Origin: Cytobacillus oceanisediminis
GTDB taxonomy: Bacteria; Bacillota; Bacilli; Bacillales; Cytobacillaceae
Direction of reading: 5' to 3'
DNA: 64,000 nucleotides
Assembly: GCF_007830235.1 (NCBI RefSeq)
Contig: NZ_VLKI01000009.1
Location: 137,803 to 201,802 of the forward strand
Shown: piece by piece, positions 1-8,303 of the stretch
How the letters are laid out: each line of letters begins with the position of its first letter
Numbering within the stretch: the first letter of the stretch is position 1
Notes under the pieces: generated by a model
Database searches by the model: none
Seen by the model: only the letters and a program-made list of their open reading frames with translations
Told to the model about the DNA's origin: nothing
Position numbers and translations under genes: made by a program

Positions 1-83
1 TCGCTTCTGAAGGCAAAGAACGCCTTCTGACAGCGCTCGTCTTATGCTTGTCGCCGATAAGCGGGCGCCTTGCGCTTTTCTAA
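1..83. repeat. Right end of a dispersed intergenic repeat
   Basis: Non-coding sequence ending in GATAAGCGGGCGCCTTGCG-CTTTTCTA. Similar ends (GATAAGCATCTGCG-CTTTTCTA and GGCGCTTCCG-CTTTTCTA) occur near 36820-36845 and 36925-36943. The ribosome site of yhfI follows directly, as the addB site follows the copy at 36874-36942. The left end lies outside the window. No upstream coding sequence is visible here. Confidence 0.5.
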
Positions 84-98
84 TTAGGAGGAATAGTG

Positions 99-833
99 AT
101 GAAGTTAACAGTAATCGGCGGCTGGGGCGGTTATCCTAAAGCCGATGGGGCAAGCTCAGGCTATTTGCTGGAGCATGAAGGATTTCACCTGCTGATTGAC
201 TGCGGCAGCGGGGTTCTGGCAAAAATGCAGAATTTTTTCCAGCCGGAAGATCTGGACTCAGTGATCATTTCACATTATCATCCAGACCATATTGCGGATA
301 TTGGGGTGCTGCAGCATGCCAGGCTGATTCAGGGTTTTTTGGGCAAAAAATCAGATACACTTCCGATCTATGGACATACTTTGGATCAGCAGGAATTTGC
401 CAAGCTTACATACAAAAATATTACCAAGGGAGTGGCCTATACTCCTGAAGATGTTCTGTCTGCAGGGCCATTCCAAATCAGGTTTTTAAAAACAAATCAC
501 CCTGTTCCATGCTATGCAATGAGAATTGAAGCAGGTGGAAAGACGCTAATATATACTGCTGATACTTCTTATAAAGAAGAATTGGAGACATTTAGTGATA
601 AGGCGGATTTGCTCGTATGCGAATGCAATTTTTACGGGCATCAAAATGGAAAAAATGCAGGACATATGACAAGCCTGGATGCGGGAACTTTGGCCAGCAA
701 AGCGAATGTTAAAAATTTATTGCTGACACATTTGCCGCATTATGGCGAGATTCAGAAGCTGAAGGAAGAGGCCGCAAGGAAATATAACGGACCCATATCA
801 ATAGCGGACTATCAATGGTCACACACTTTTTAA
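99..833 (+). CDS. yhfI: MBL-fold metallo-hydrolase YhfI
   Basis: A 244-residue cytoplasmic protein of the metallo-beta-lactamase fold, in the RNase Z-like hydrolase group. The metal-binding signature HYHPDH is at residues 59-64. Further likely ligands lie in the TADTS segment (about 153) and the THLPH segment near 212. The substrate is unknown for this family. I chose ATG at 99 because AGGAGG (87-92) lies six bases before it; the GTG at 96 would be too close. lplJ follows after 13 bases, so the two are probably co-transcribed, in the same order as in B. subtilis (yhfI-lplJ). Family and gene order are well supported; the reaction is not known. Confidence 0.9.
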   Translation: MKLTVIGGWGGYPKADGASSGYLLEHEGFHLLIDCGSGVLAKMQNFFQPEDLDSVIISHYHPDHIADIGVLQHARLIQGFLGKKSDTLPIYGHTLDQQEFAKLTYKNITKGVAYTPEDVLSAGPFQIRFLKTNHPVPCYAMRIEAGGKTLIYTADTSYKEELETFSDKADLLVCECNFYGHQNGKNAGHMTSLDAGTLASKANVKNLLLTHLPHYGEIQKLKEEAARKYNGPISIADYQWSHTF

Positions 834-846
834 GGAGTGAAAAAGC

Positions 847-1836
847 ATGTTATTTATAGACAACCAGGGGATAACGGATCCAAGAATAAATCTTGCAATT
901 GAAGAATATGCGCTGAAAAATCTTGATATTAATGAAACCTATTTGCTGTTTTACATTAATGAACCATCCATCATCATCGGGAAAAACCAGAATACCATTG
1001 AAGAAATTAATACGGAGTATGTAGAAAGCAACGGAATTCATGTAGTTCGGCGGCTATCAGGCGGGGGTGCCGTATATCATGATTTAGGGAACCTGAACTT
1101 CAGCTTTATTACAAAAGATGATGGCGAGAGCTTCCACAACTTCTTAAAGTTTACAGAGCCAGTTATTAATGCTCTAAAGAAACTTGGTGTTAATGCTAAA
1201 CTTAGCGGAAGAAATGACCTGACGGCAGAAGGCAGAAAAATCTCCGGAAACGCCCAATTTTCTACTAAGGGCAGAATGTTCAGCCACGGCACACTCCTGT
1301 TTGATTCGGAAATTGAAAGTGTAGTTTCCGCATTAAAGGTAAAGAAAGATAAAATCGAATCAAAAGGAATTAAATCCATTCGAAGCAGGGTCGCAAACAT
1401 TTCTGAGTTTATGGAAAAGAAAATCACAATAGAAGAGTTCCGTTCAATGCTTCTTAAAAATATTTTCGGAGATTTGAACGAAATCCCTGAATACAAGCTG
1501 ACAGATGTAGATTGGGAAAAAATTCACCAGCTCTCCAAAGAGCGATATCAAAATTGGGATTGGAATTATGGGAAGTCACCTAAATTTGATCTGCAGCATT
1601 CCCACCGCTTCCCAGTTGGGCAAATTGATATCAGACTGAATGTGACAAAAGGGAAAATCGAAGACTGCAAAATTTACGGCGATTTCTTTGGGGTAGGCGA
1701 TGTAAGGGAAATTGAAAACAAGCTCACAGGAATTCGCTATGAAAAAACAGAAATTGAAAAAGCGCTGGACGAAGTCGACATTAAACATTACTTCGGAAAT
1801 GTCACTAAAGAAGAATTTATCAATCTTGCGTATTAA
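847..1836 (+). CDS. lplJ: Lipoate-protein ligase LplJ
   Basis: A 329-residue ATP-dependent ligase. It activates free lipoate to lipoyl-AMP and attaches it to lipoyl domains of GcvH and 2-oxo acid dehydrogenase E2 subunits in the cytoplasm. The substrate loop RRLSGGGAVYHD starts at residue 68. The conserved lysine that contacts lipoyl-AMP is K131 in GRKISGNAQ. A C-terminal accessory domain (about 250-329) is present, so this is the full-length two-domain form. The start has AAGGAG about ten bases upstream, overlapping the yhfI stop region. A strong terminator follows directly. Length and motifs fit the B. subtilis enzyme closely. Confidence 0.95.
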   Translation: MLFIDNQGITDPRINLAIEEYALKNLDINETYLLFYINEPSIIIGKNQNTIEEINTEYVESNGIHVVRRLSGGGAVYHDLGNLNFSFITKDDGESFHNFLKFTEPVINALKKLGVNAKLSGRNDLTAEGRKISGNAQFSTKGRMFSHGTLLFDSEIESVVSALKVKKDKIESKGIKSIRSRVANISEFMEKKITIEEFRSMLLKNIFGDLNEIPEYKLTDVDWEKIHQLSKERYQNWDWNYGKSPKFDLQHSHRFPVGQIDIRLNVTKGKIEDCKIYGDFFGVGDVREIENKLTGIRYEKTEIEKALDEVDIKHYFGNVTKEEFINLAY

Positions 1837-1841
1837 TTTAG

Positions 1842-1867
1842 AAACCGGCAATAGGCCGGTTTTTCTA
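1842..1867 (+). terminator. Rho-independent terminator after lplJ
   Basis: An 8-bp stem AAACCGGC/GCCGGTTT with a 5-base loop is followed by a T-rich run. It closes the yhfI-lplJ unit. Confidence 0.9.
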
Positions 1868-1983
1868 TTTTTGTATAAGGTTAGGCAAGTAAAGTGAAAC
1901 ACATGCAAAAGAAATTCGCTTTCCTACTTGAATACAAAAATTTCTTTCAATATAATAAATTTAGAAAATTTTTTAAATATAAG

Positions 1984-2001
1984 TGAATGACCATTCATTC
2001 A
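1984..2001 (+). promoter_or_regulatory. FadR-type operator upstream of lcfB
   Basis: The palindrome TGAATGACCATTCATTCA has perfect 7-bp half sites TGAATGA/TCATTCA around a 4-bp centre. In B. subtilis the TetR-family repressor FadR (YsiA) binds TGAATGA-NNNN-TCATTCA-like boxes in front of fatty-acid degradation genes, including lcfB. Here the box ends 17 bases before the lcfB start. Repression relieved by long-chain acyl-CoA is inferred from the B. subtilis system. Confidence 0.85.
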
Positions 2002-2018
2002 TTAGAGGGGGATTGAAG

Positions 2019-3575
2019 ATGAATTTAACTCAGCAGCTGCATGAAACTGCGAAGAAAATGGGAAATAAACCAGCCTATTATTTCATGGACCAGTCCAGTA
2101 CATATGCCGAGCTTGATGGTGCAGTAACGAAATTTGCAGATGGACTTTCAAAATTGGGAGTGAAGAAAGGAGACCATGTTGCCTTGGTGTTGGGAAACTC
2201 GCCGCATTTTGTCATCGGACTGCATGGCGCACTACGCCTTGGGGCGACTGTCATTCCGATTAACCCGATTTATACACCGGATGAGATTGGCTATATTGTC
2301 AATAATGCCGATGTCAAAGCAGTGGTAACACTTGATTTATTAGTGCCATTGGTTGAAAAAATGCATAAAGCACTTCCAAAGGTAGAGCATTTCATCATTT
2401 GCGAAACTCCTCAGGGACAAGCTTCAGAATTGGATTCGGCCTCTTTATCGGTTTATCCAAAAATGAAATCGTTTACACAGCTTGTGGCTTCTGGCGATTT
2501 AGGATTTCAGGGTCCAGAGCTGGAGGAGGATCAAACAGCGGTTATCCTTTATACTTCCGGTACGACAGGTAAGCCAAAAGGTGCCATGCTGACCCATAAA
2601 AACCTCTACAGCAATGCGAAGGATGTCAGCGATTACCTGCATATGAGCGAGGATGATAGGGTTATTACAACTTTACCAATGTTTCATGTTTTTTGTTTAA
2701 CGGTTGCCTTAAATGCACCGCTGATGAATGGGGCTACTATTCTCATAGACCCTAAATTCAGCCCGAAGGAAATCTTTAGGATCGCAAAAAAATTTGAACC
2801 TACCGTTTTTGCGGGTGTGCCGACCATGTATAATTTCCTCCTTCAATATCAAGATGGAAATCCAGAGGACTTGCAGTCATTGCGCCTTTGTATTTCAGGA
2901 GGGGCTGCCATGCCGGTTGCGCTTCTGCAGGTTTTTGAAAAGAAATTCAATGTTATGGTTTCTGAAGGCTACGGTCTTTCCGAAGCTTCGCCGGTTACTT
3001 GTTTCAATCCGCTCGACAAGCCGCGGAAAGCAGGATCTATTGGACAATCAATCCTAAATGTTGAAAATAAAGTAGTAAATGAGCTTGGGGAAGAAGTTCC
3101 TGTAGGAGAAGTAGGGGAACTGATTGTCCGCGGTCCAAACGTGATGATGGGGTACTACAAGCAGCCTGAGGAAACAGCTGCAACAATCCATGATGGCTGG
3201 CTTTATACAGGAGATTTAGCGAGAATGGATGAAGAAGGCTACTTTTACATCGTTGACCGCAAAAAAGATCTTATATTGGTTGGAGGATACAATGTTTATC
3301 CAAGAGAGGTAGAAGAGGTTCTTTATAATCATGAGGACGTTGTTGAGGTCGCTGTATTGGGCGTGCCGGATCCGAACCTTGGCGAAGCAGTCAGAAGCTA
3401 TGTTGTTTCGAAAAATCCGAAGCTTACAGAAGATCAGCTTTTAATATATTGTGCTGAGCATTTAGCTAAATACAAAGTGCCTTCCTCAATTGAGTTCCTG
3501 GATGAGCTTCCGAAAAATACAACCGGAAAAATATTGCGAAGAGCATTGAAGAATCAAGTAATTCAGACAAAATAA
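2019..3575 (+). CDS. lcfB: Long-chain fatty-acid-CoA ligase LcfB
   Basis: A 518-residue ANL-family adenylating enzyme that activates fatty acids to acyl-CoA with ATP, the first step of beta-oxidation. The AMP-binding P-loop [11 protein letters not shown] is at residues 178-188. The hinge region [11 protein letters not shown] comes around 400, and the C-terminal catalytic lysine segment TTGKILRR is near the end. The start at ATG 2019 follows AGAGGGGG; an upstream in-frame GTG at 1983 would run through the FadR-type operator and has no ribosome site. It is preceded by that operator, followed by a terminator, and next to an enoyl-CoA hydratase gene, which fits fatty-acid catabolism. Confidence 0.93.
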   Translation: MNLTQQLHETAKKMGNKPAYYFMDQSSTYAELDGAVTKFADGLSKLGVKKGDHVALVLGNSPHFVIGLHGALRLGATVIPINPIYTPDEIGYIVNNADVKAVVTLDLLVPLVEKMHKALPKVEHFIICETPQGQASELDSASLSVYPKMKSFTQLVASGDLGFQGPELEEDQTAVILYTSGTTGKPKGAMLTHKNLYSNAKDVSDYLHMSEDDRVITTLPMFHVFCLTVALNAPLMNGATILIDPKFSPKEIFRIAKKFEPTVFAGVPTMYNFLLQYQDGNPEDLQSLRLCISGGAAMPVALLQVFEKKFNVMVSEGYGLSEASPVTCFNPLDKPRKAGSIGQSILNVENKVVNELGEEVPVGEVGELIVRGPNVMMGYYKQPEETAATIHDGWLYTGDLARMDEEGYFYIVDRKKDLILVGGYNVYPREVEEVLYNHEDVVEVAVLGVPDPNLGEAVRSYVVSKNPKLTEDQLLIYCAEHLAKYKVPSSIEFLDELPKNTTGKILRRALKNQVIQTK

Positions 3576-3582
3576 AAGCAGC

Positions 3583-3615
3583 GGCGGACATCACCAGGTG
3601 TCTGCCCCTTTTTCT
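3583..3615 (+). terminator. Probable terminator after lcfB
   Basis: The imperfect stem GGCGGACATC/GGTGTCTGCC (one mismatch, one G-U pair) is followed by CCTTTTTCTTTC. Confidence 0.65.
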
Positions 3616-3697
3616 TTCTTTTTAACATTTGAAAGGGTTTTCATAAAGTTTATCGAATTGAAACATGTAGCAAAGTAAATGAAGGAGAGATGTACAT

Positions 3698-4474
3698 ATG
3701 AGTTCTATCGCAGTTGAATTAAAAGAACATATTGCGGTCGTCACAATTAACCGCCCGGATGCGCTGAATGCGTTTAATTATGAAACTTTATCAGAACTCC
3801 AGGAGTCAGTTGAAAAATTGCGCACCAATCCTGGCGTGCGGGTGGTTATTTTTACAGGAGCCGGAGAAAAATCGTTTAGTGTTGGAGCGGATTTAAAAGA
3901 GCGCCGAACTTTATCGGATGAAGAAGTCCGCAGAAATATCTATAAGATTGGAGAAGTGTTCTCTTTAATCGACCAGCTTCCGCAGCCGACGATCGCAGCT
4001 ATAAATGGATTTGCCTTCGGGGGTGGAATGGAACTTGCCCTATCATGCGACTTCCGCATTGCGGTTTCCGGTACTTCCATGGGGCTTACAGAAACAAGTC
4101 TTGCAATTATCCCAGGAGCAGGAGGTACCCAAAGGCTGCCGAGATTAATCGGACAGGCAAAAGCTCTTGAATTAATCTTAATGGCTAAAAGGCTTACTTC
4201 CGAGGAAGCGTTCGAGTATGGAATCCTTACAAAAGTAACGGATCGAGATAATCTGTTAAATGAATGCTTCGAATTTGCTGGTGGAATGCTTACAAACGGA
4301 CCGCTGGCACTGCAGCAGGCAAAGTTTGCGGTTAAACAGGGAATGGGCGTAGATCTGCAAACCGGCTTGCAAATTGAAAGAAAAGCCTACGAAGTCATTA
4401 TCCCGACGGAAGATAGAGTAGAGGCCCTCGCTGCATTTGCTGAAAAAAGAAAACCGGATTTTAAAGGGAAATAG
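3698..4474 (+). CDS. Enoyl-CoA hydratase/isomerase family protein
   Basis: A 258-residue crotonase-fold protein, likely hydrating trans-2-enoyl-CoA to 3-hydroxyacyl-CoA. The oxyanion-hole segments are SVGADLKE (61-68) and FAFGGGMEL (106-114). Both glutamates expected of true hydratases are present (E112, and E132 in GLTETSLAIIPG), followed by the GAGGTQRLPR motif. The start has AAGGAG 11 bases upstream. It lies between two terminators, so it is probably transcribed alone. Neighbouring lcfB suggests beta-oxidation, but several crotonase subfamilies share these motifs and the chain-length preference is open. Confidence 0.88.
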   Translation: MSSIAVELKEHIAVVTINRPDALNAFNYETLSELQESVEKLRTNPGVRVVIFTGAGEKSFSVGADLKERRTLSDEEVRRNIYKIGEVFSLIDQLPQPTIAAINGFAFGGGMELALSCDFRIAVSGTSMGLTETSLAIIPGAGGTQRLPRLIGQAKALELILMAKRLTSEEAFEYGILTKVTDRDNLLNECFEFAGGMLTNGPLALQQAKFAVKQGMGVDLQTGLQIERKAYEVIIPTEDRVEALAAFAEKRKPDFKGK

Positions 4475-4494
4475 GAAAATAGGTTACTAATAGA

Positions 4495-4524
4495 AAAACA
4501 CGGCAAAATTTGCCGTGTTTTTTC
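4495..4524 (+). terminator. Rho-independent terminator after the enoyl-CoA hydratase gene
   Basis: A near-perfect hairpin AAAACACGGCAA/TTGCCGTGTTTT ending in TTTTTTC. Confidence 0.92.
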
Positions 4525-4564
4525 TATTAAATTATCAAATTTTTAGAAAATAATAAAAAAGGTC

Positions 4565-4593
4565 TTGAATATGGAGAGTGTTAACTATATAAT
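4565..4593 (+). promoter_or_regulatory. Sigma-A promoter of the ABC importer operon
   Basis: TTGAAT (4565-4570), 17 bases, TATAAT (4588-4593). It sits 77 bases before the lipoprotein start. Three copies of a short ATAAAAG(C) direct repeat follow at about 4604-4623; their role is unknown. No T-box or riboswitch fold was recognised in the leader. Confidence 0.75.
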
Positions 4594-4669
4594 TTAGTGA
4601 ATAAAAGCATAAAAGCATAAAAGTGTTGAAGTGGAAGAGAGATAGAGAATAAGAGGGGGATCATCTAAA

Positions 4670-5680
4670 ATGCTGGAAAAATTAAAATCATTCAAAGCAA
4701 TAGCTGCAGCAGGTGTAATGGGAGCGGTGCTTCTAAGCGGGTGCGGCAGTGAAAGCACTAATGGAGACAGCGGTTCTTCAGATAACGAAAAAGAAGATTC
4801 ATTTAAGGTAGGGGTGACACAGATTGTTGAACACCCTTCATTGGATGCCGCACTTGAGGGCTTTAAGGAAGCATTGGAAGAAGAAGGCCTCGAAGTAAGC
4901 TATGACGTACAGATCGCCCAAGGCGACCAAAATAATAACCAGTCCATTGCGAATAATTTCGCGGGAGACGGAGTGGATTTGATTTTTGCCAACTCCACGC
5001 CAAGTGCATTGAGTGCTCTTAATGCAACAAAGGATATTCCGATTGTGTTCACTTCAGTAACCGATCCAGTAGGGGCCCAATTGGTCAAATCTATGGAAAC
5101 CCCGGACGGAAATATAACAGGTACAACTGATACTCATCCTGATGCAATTCCAAATATGGTTAAATTTATTGATGAACAGTTTGATGCCGGTACAGTAGGC
5201 GTTATCTATAATTCTGGCGAACAAAACTCAGAGGTGCAGATTGAAAAGGTGAAAGAAGCTCTGTCAAGTACTGATATGAAGCTTGCCGAAGCAACTGTAT
5301 CCAATTCATCAGAAGTAAAACAGGCTGCCGAGTCACTTGTTGGCAAAGCGGATGTTATCTACATCATTACCGATAATACAGTCGTCTCTGCTTTGGAATC
5401 GGTTATTCAGGTTTCAAACGACAATGACATACCTTTATTCGTAGGGGAGCTTGACTCTGTAAAACGCGGAGGATTTGCCGCTTACGGATTTGACTATAAG
5501 GATATCGGATATGAAGCAGGAGCAATGGCTGCGCAAATATTAAAAGAAGGTAAAAAGCCATCTGAACTTCCTGTTCAATATCCGCAGAATTTAAAGCTGG
5601 TTATCAATAAAAAAGCAGCTGAAGAGATGGGCATTGAACTGAAGGACGAATGGAACGGCCTTGCTGAGTTTGTTGAGTAA
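4670..5680 (+). CDS. ABC transporter substrate-binding lipoprotein (TrpX/DUF534 type)
   Basis: A 336-residue lipoprotein that should capture a small solute outside the membrane for the permease and ATPase encoded downstream. The signal peptide ends in the lipobox LLSGC with the lipidated cysteine at C25, followed by an S/E/D-rich linker. The mature part has the two-lobed periplasmic-binding-protein pattern of the family that includes streptococcal TrpX (phenylalanine/tryptophan-type ligands are known in relatives). The ligand cannot be read from sequence. AGAGGGGG precedes the ATG. A MITE-like element now separates this gene from its permease partner. Confidence 0.88.
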   Translation: MLEKLKSFKAIAAAGVMGAVLLSGCGSESTNGDSGSSDNEKEDSFKVGVTQIVEHPSLDAALEGFKEALEEEGLEVSYDVQIAQGDQNNNQSIANNFAGDGVDLIFANSTPSALSALNATKDIPIVFTSVTDPVGAQLVKSMETPDGNITGTTDTHPDAIPNMVKFIDEQFDAGTVGVIYNSGEQNSEVQIEKVKEALSSTDMKLAEATVSNSSEVKQAAESLVGKADVIYIITDNTVVSALESVIQVSNDNDIPLFVGELDSVKRGGFAAYGFDYKDIGYEAGAMAAQILKEGKKPSELPVQYPQNLKLVINKKAAEEMGIELKDEWNGLAEFVE

Positions 5681-5715
5681 ATAATATAAGGTCTTGGAAA
5701 CAACCTTTAAAATAA

Positions 5716-5956
5716 GGCTCTGTTAAAGCTTATTGTTGTTTTTTAGGACCCTGTTGATTGGAGCGGAAGGCACTAATCCCGCGAAAATGCATTCGCATTT
5801 CCTTCGTGCGGTGTTATTTCAGGGATGCTTATTCAAAGTCCTGCGGGAGTGCGGATCAAAGGGAGACCCCACAGGAGCAAAGCGACGAGGAGCGTCGGAC
5901 CGCCCGCGGAAAGGGAGTGCCTCGTGCTGAAATCAACAGGCAAATTTAACAGAGCC
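5716..5956 (+). mobile_element. MITE-like element, copy 1 (inside ABC operon)
   Basis: A 241-bp non-coding element with perfect 12-bp terminal inverted repeats GGCTCTGTTAAA/TTTAACAGAGCC. It is flanked by the exact 8-bp duplication TAAAATAA (5708-5715 and 5957-5964), which shows insertion by transposition. The interior is shared, in opposite orientation, with copies at 58149 and 59880. It carries no transposase; open frames inside it (5733-5949) are spurious. It lies between the lipoprotein gene and the permease gene and may change readthrough between them. The 8-bp duplication would suit a helper transposase of the IS6 or IS1595 families, but that is inference. Confidence 0.9.
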
Positions 5957-5987
5957 TAAAATAAAAAAGTCAGAAAGGAAGATTACT

Positions 5988-7019
5988 ATGCCAACAGCCA
6001 TCTTTGGTTCCATCGAGGCGGGAGCGATTTATGCCTTGATGGCGCTGGGCGTTTACTTATCATTCAGAATACTGGATTTTCCTGACCTGACGGTTGATGG
6101 AAGCTTTGTCACGGGTGCATCTGTAGCCGCTGTCATGATTGTAGGAGGATATAATCCGTTTTTTGCTACAATTGCAGCCATGCTTGCGGGATTTGCAGCA
6201 GGCTGCCTTACCGGGCTGCTTCATACAAAAGGAAAAATCAATGCGCTCTTATCAGGAATTTTAATGATGATCGCATTGTACTCTATTAATCTCCGGATAA
6301 TGGGCAAGTCTAATGTGCCTCTTTTGTCAGAGGAGACTGCTATGACGAAGCTTACAGAATTCTGGCAGGGACTTGGGATTGATCATGCTATTCAGAGCCT
6401 TACGGCTGCGCTGGGAATGAGCTTTGTACCGAAAACCTGGGGGATTCTTATCTTAATGCTTATTCTAGCACTTGCTGTGAAAGTACTGATTGACCTCTTC
6501 TTGAAGACCGATGTCGGTTTGGCGATTCGCGCGACAGGTGATAATGAAACGATGATCCGCAGCTTTTCGGCTGACACAGACATTCTGAAGATTTTTGGAT
6601 TGGGCATTTCAAATGCGCTGGTTGCCTTTTCGGGAGCATTAGTGGCGCAGTATAACGGGTTCAGTGACGTCGGCATGGGAATTGGCATGATCATTATCGG
6701 CCTTGCATCCGTTATTATCGGTGAAGCCATTTTTGGTGCAAAAACAATTGTTAGGGCTACGTTGGCGGTAATCGGCGGAGCTATTTTATACCGGATTATT
6801 GTAACGCTGGCTTTAAGGGTTGAGTTCCTGGAAACAGGAGATATGAAGCTGATTACAGCGGTAATCGTGATTAGTGCACTTATCCTTCCAAAGCTGATTC
6901 AGCAGCAAAAAGAAAAGCAAAGAAAGCGTCGGAGACTATTGGAAGCGAAAAAAAATCAGGCATCTAATGCTTACGGGAAAAGTGGTGAACAGCTTGCTGC
7001 AATTAAATCAGATTCATAA
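5988..7019 (+). CDS. ABC transporter permease (BPD_transp_2 type)
   Basis: A 343-residue integral membrane protein with roughly nine hydrophobic segments and a basic cytoplasmic tail (KEKQRKRRRLLEAKK). Its fold resembles the LivH/ribose-type permeases that pair with TrpX-like lipoproteins; the conserved EAA-like cytoplasmic loop region GLAIRATGDNE lies in the middle. AAAGGAAG stands before the ATG, just downstream of the MITE, so the ribosome site survived the insertion. The 3' end overlaps the ATPase gene by up to 53 bases, indicating translational coupling. It forms the channel of the importer; the substrate is unknown. Confidence 0.9.
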   Translation: MPTAIFGSIEAGAIYALMALGVYLSFRILDFPDLTVDGSFVTGASVAAVMIVGGYNPFFATIAAMLAGFAAGCLTGLLHTKGKINALLSGILMMIALYSINLRIMGKSNVPLLSEETAMTKLTEFWQGLGIDHAIQSLTAALGMSFVPKTWGILILMLILALAVKVLIDLFLKTDVGLAIRATGDNETMIRSFSADTDILKIFGLGISNALVAFSGALVAQYNGFSDVGMGIGMIIIGLASVIIGEAIFGAKTIVRATLAVIGGAILYRIIVTLALRVEFLETGDMKLITAVIVISALILPKLIQQQKEKQRKRRRLLEAKKNQASNAYGKSGEQLAAIKSDS

Positions 7020-7788
7020 AGTGTTTAATGAGGGAACACCTGACGAAAAAATCGCTTTGCACCGTATTCACCTGCAATTAAAGCCAGGCGACTTTATGAC
7101 GGTTATCGGCAGCAATGGCGCGGGAAAATCAACTCTTATGAACATGATATCAGGAAAATTGATTCCTGATATGGGGGATGTTCTGATTGATGGCTCCGAT
7201 GTTACCCTTGTAAAGGAGCATAAAAGATCCAAGCTAATTGGGCGGGTTTTTCAGGATCCTATGGCAGGTACGGCTCCATCCATGACGATAGAGGAAAATT
7301 TGGCCATTGCATACTCCAGGACAATGACACGCGGCTTGCGTAAAGGCGTTTCCAAGAAAAGACGTGATTTTTTCAGGGAGAAGCTTGAAATGCTGCACCT
7401 GGGACTAGAGAACAGGCTTTCAGCCAAAGTCGGACTTCTTTCTGGAGGAGAGCGGCAGGCATTATCATTGTTGATGGCTACCTTTACCGAACCCAAAATC
7501 CTGCTTTTGGATGAGCATACAGCTGCACTGGATCCAGCACGTGCAGAACTGATTACCAACCTCACAAAAGAAATTGTTGAAACGTACAAACTTACAACCT
7601 TAATGGTTACCCATAATATGCAGCAGGCGCTTGATCTCGGCAACAGGCTGATCATGATGGACAAAGGCCAGATTATCTTTGAAACAAATGAACAACAGAA
7701 ACAAAATCTGACTGTGGAAAAACTTTTGGAGGAATTCCAGAAAATCCGCGGCGAAAAAATGAGCAGCGACAAAGCTGTGCTTATCTGA
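6967..7788 (+). CDS. ABC transporter ATP-binding protein
   Basis: The cytoplasmic ATPase of the importer encoded by the two preceding genes. Walker A GSNGAGKST is at residues 48-56, the signature is LSGGERQAL, and Walker B is ILLLDEHTAALDP, where the usual DEP is DEH (as I recall, normal for this subfamily). The H-loop histidine is in VTHNMQQAL. The start is uncertain: the ATG at 6967 has no ribosome site, and GTG at 6982 or 6985 behind GGGAAAAG would fit better and still overlap the permease. The family is certain. A terminator follows 7 bases after the stop. Confidence 0.92.
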   Translation: MLTGKVVNSLLQLNQIHKVFNEGTPDEKIALHRIHLQLKPGDFMTVIGSNGAGKSTLMNMISGKLIPDMGDVLIDGSDVTLVKEHKRSKLIGRVFQDPMAGTAPSMTIEENLAIAYSRTMTRGLRKGVSKKRRDFFREKLEMLHLGLENRLSAKVGLLSGGERQALSLLMATFTEPKILLLDEHTAALDPARAELITNLTKEIVETYKLTTLMVTHNMQQALDLGNRLIMMDKGQIIFETNEQQKQNLTVEKLLEEFQKIRGEKMSSDKAVLI

Positions 7789-7795
7789 TTGGCGG

Positions 7796-7832
7796 ACCGG
7801 ACAAGGCGTTATGCTTTGTTCGGTTTGTTTTT
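7796..7832 (+). terminator. Terminator of the ABC operon
   Basis: A 12-bp stem ACCGGACAAGGC/GCTTTGTTCGGT with G-U pairs, followed by TTGTTTTTC. Confidence 0.8.
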
Positions 7833-7877
7833 CGTTATGGGGTCATCTGAAGTCAGCTTCTGCTTCAAATCCTTTAT

Positions 7878-8257
7878 GAAGGACATTTCAATAACTCTTA
7901 GACTGTTTTGGGGTCTTCAAACCATTAATGAAGGACATTTCAATAACTCTTAGACTGTTTTGGGGTCTTCAAACCATTAATGAAGGACATTTCAATAACT
8001 CTTAGACTGTTTTGGGGTCTTCAAACCATTAATGAAGTACATTTCAATAACTCTTAGATTGTTTTGGGGTCTTCAAACTATTAATGAAGGACATTTCAAT
8101 AACTCTTAGACTGTTTTGGGGTCTTCAAACCATAAATGAAGGACATTTCAGTAACTCTTAGATTGATTTTTGTCCTTCAAACCCTTTATGAAGGACATTT
8201 CTATAACTCTTAAACTGATTTTTGTCCATCAAGCCCTATATGAAGGACATTTCCAAA
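7878..8257. repeat. 52-bp tandem array (seven full units plus a partial)
   Basis: GAAGGACATTTC recurs at 7878, 7930, 7982, 8034, 8086, 8138, 8190 and 8242, exactly 52 bp apart each time. The first units are almost identical; the last two diverge. At each unit junction GTC(C)TTC and GAAGGAC form an inverted repeat about 11 bases apart, so the array can fold into a row of hairpins. There is no spacer variation, so it is not a CRISPR. It fills the gap between two convergent units and codes for nothing apparent. Confidence 0.95.
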
Positions 8258-8288
8258 CAAAAAGCATATCGCCCGCAGACGATATGCC
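8258..8288 (-). terminator. Terminator of the XRE-cupin regulator gene
   Basis: Stem GCATATCG/CGATATGC (8264-8271 and 8280-8287) followed on the minus strand by TTTTTGTTTGG. Confidence 0.85.
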
Positions 8289-8303
8289 CATCAATTTTAT
8301 TTT

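Noticed and set aside
4525..4669. T-box or riboswitch controlling the TrpX-like importer
   Set aside because: The leader is short and AT-rich with no T-box sequence, specifier loop or antiterminator; only a sigma-A promoter is visible.
5733..5949. Small genes inside the MITE-like element
   Set aside because: Frames recur only because the element recurs (also near 58142-58354 and 59887-60078); no ribosome site and no recognisable domain.
7878..8257. CRISPR array
   Set aside because: The whole 52-bp unit repeats; there are no unique spacers between conserved repeats and no cas genes nearby.
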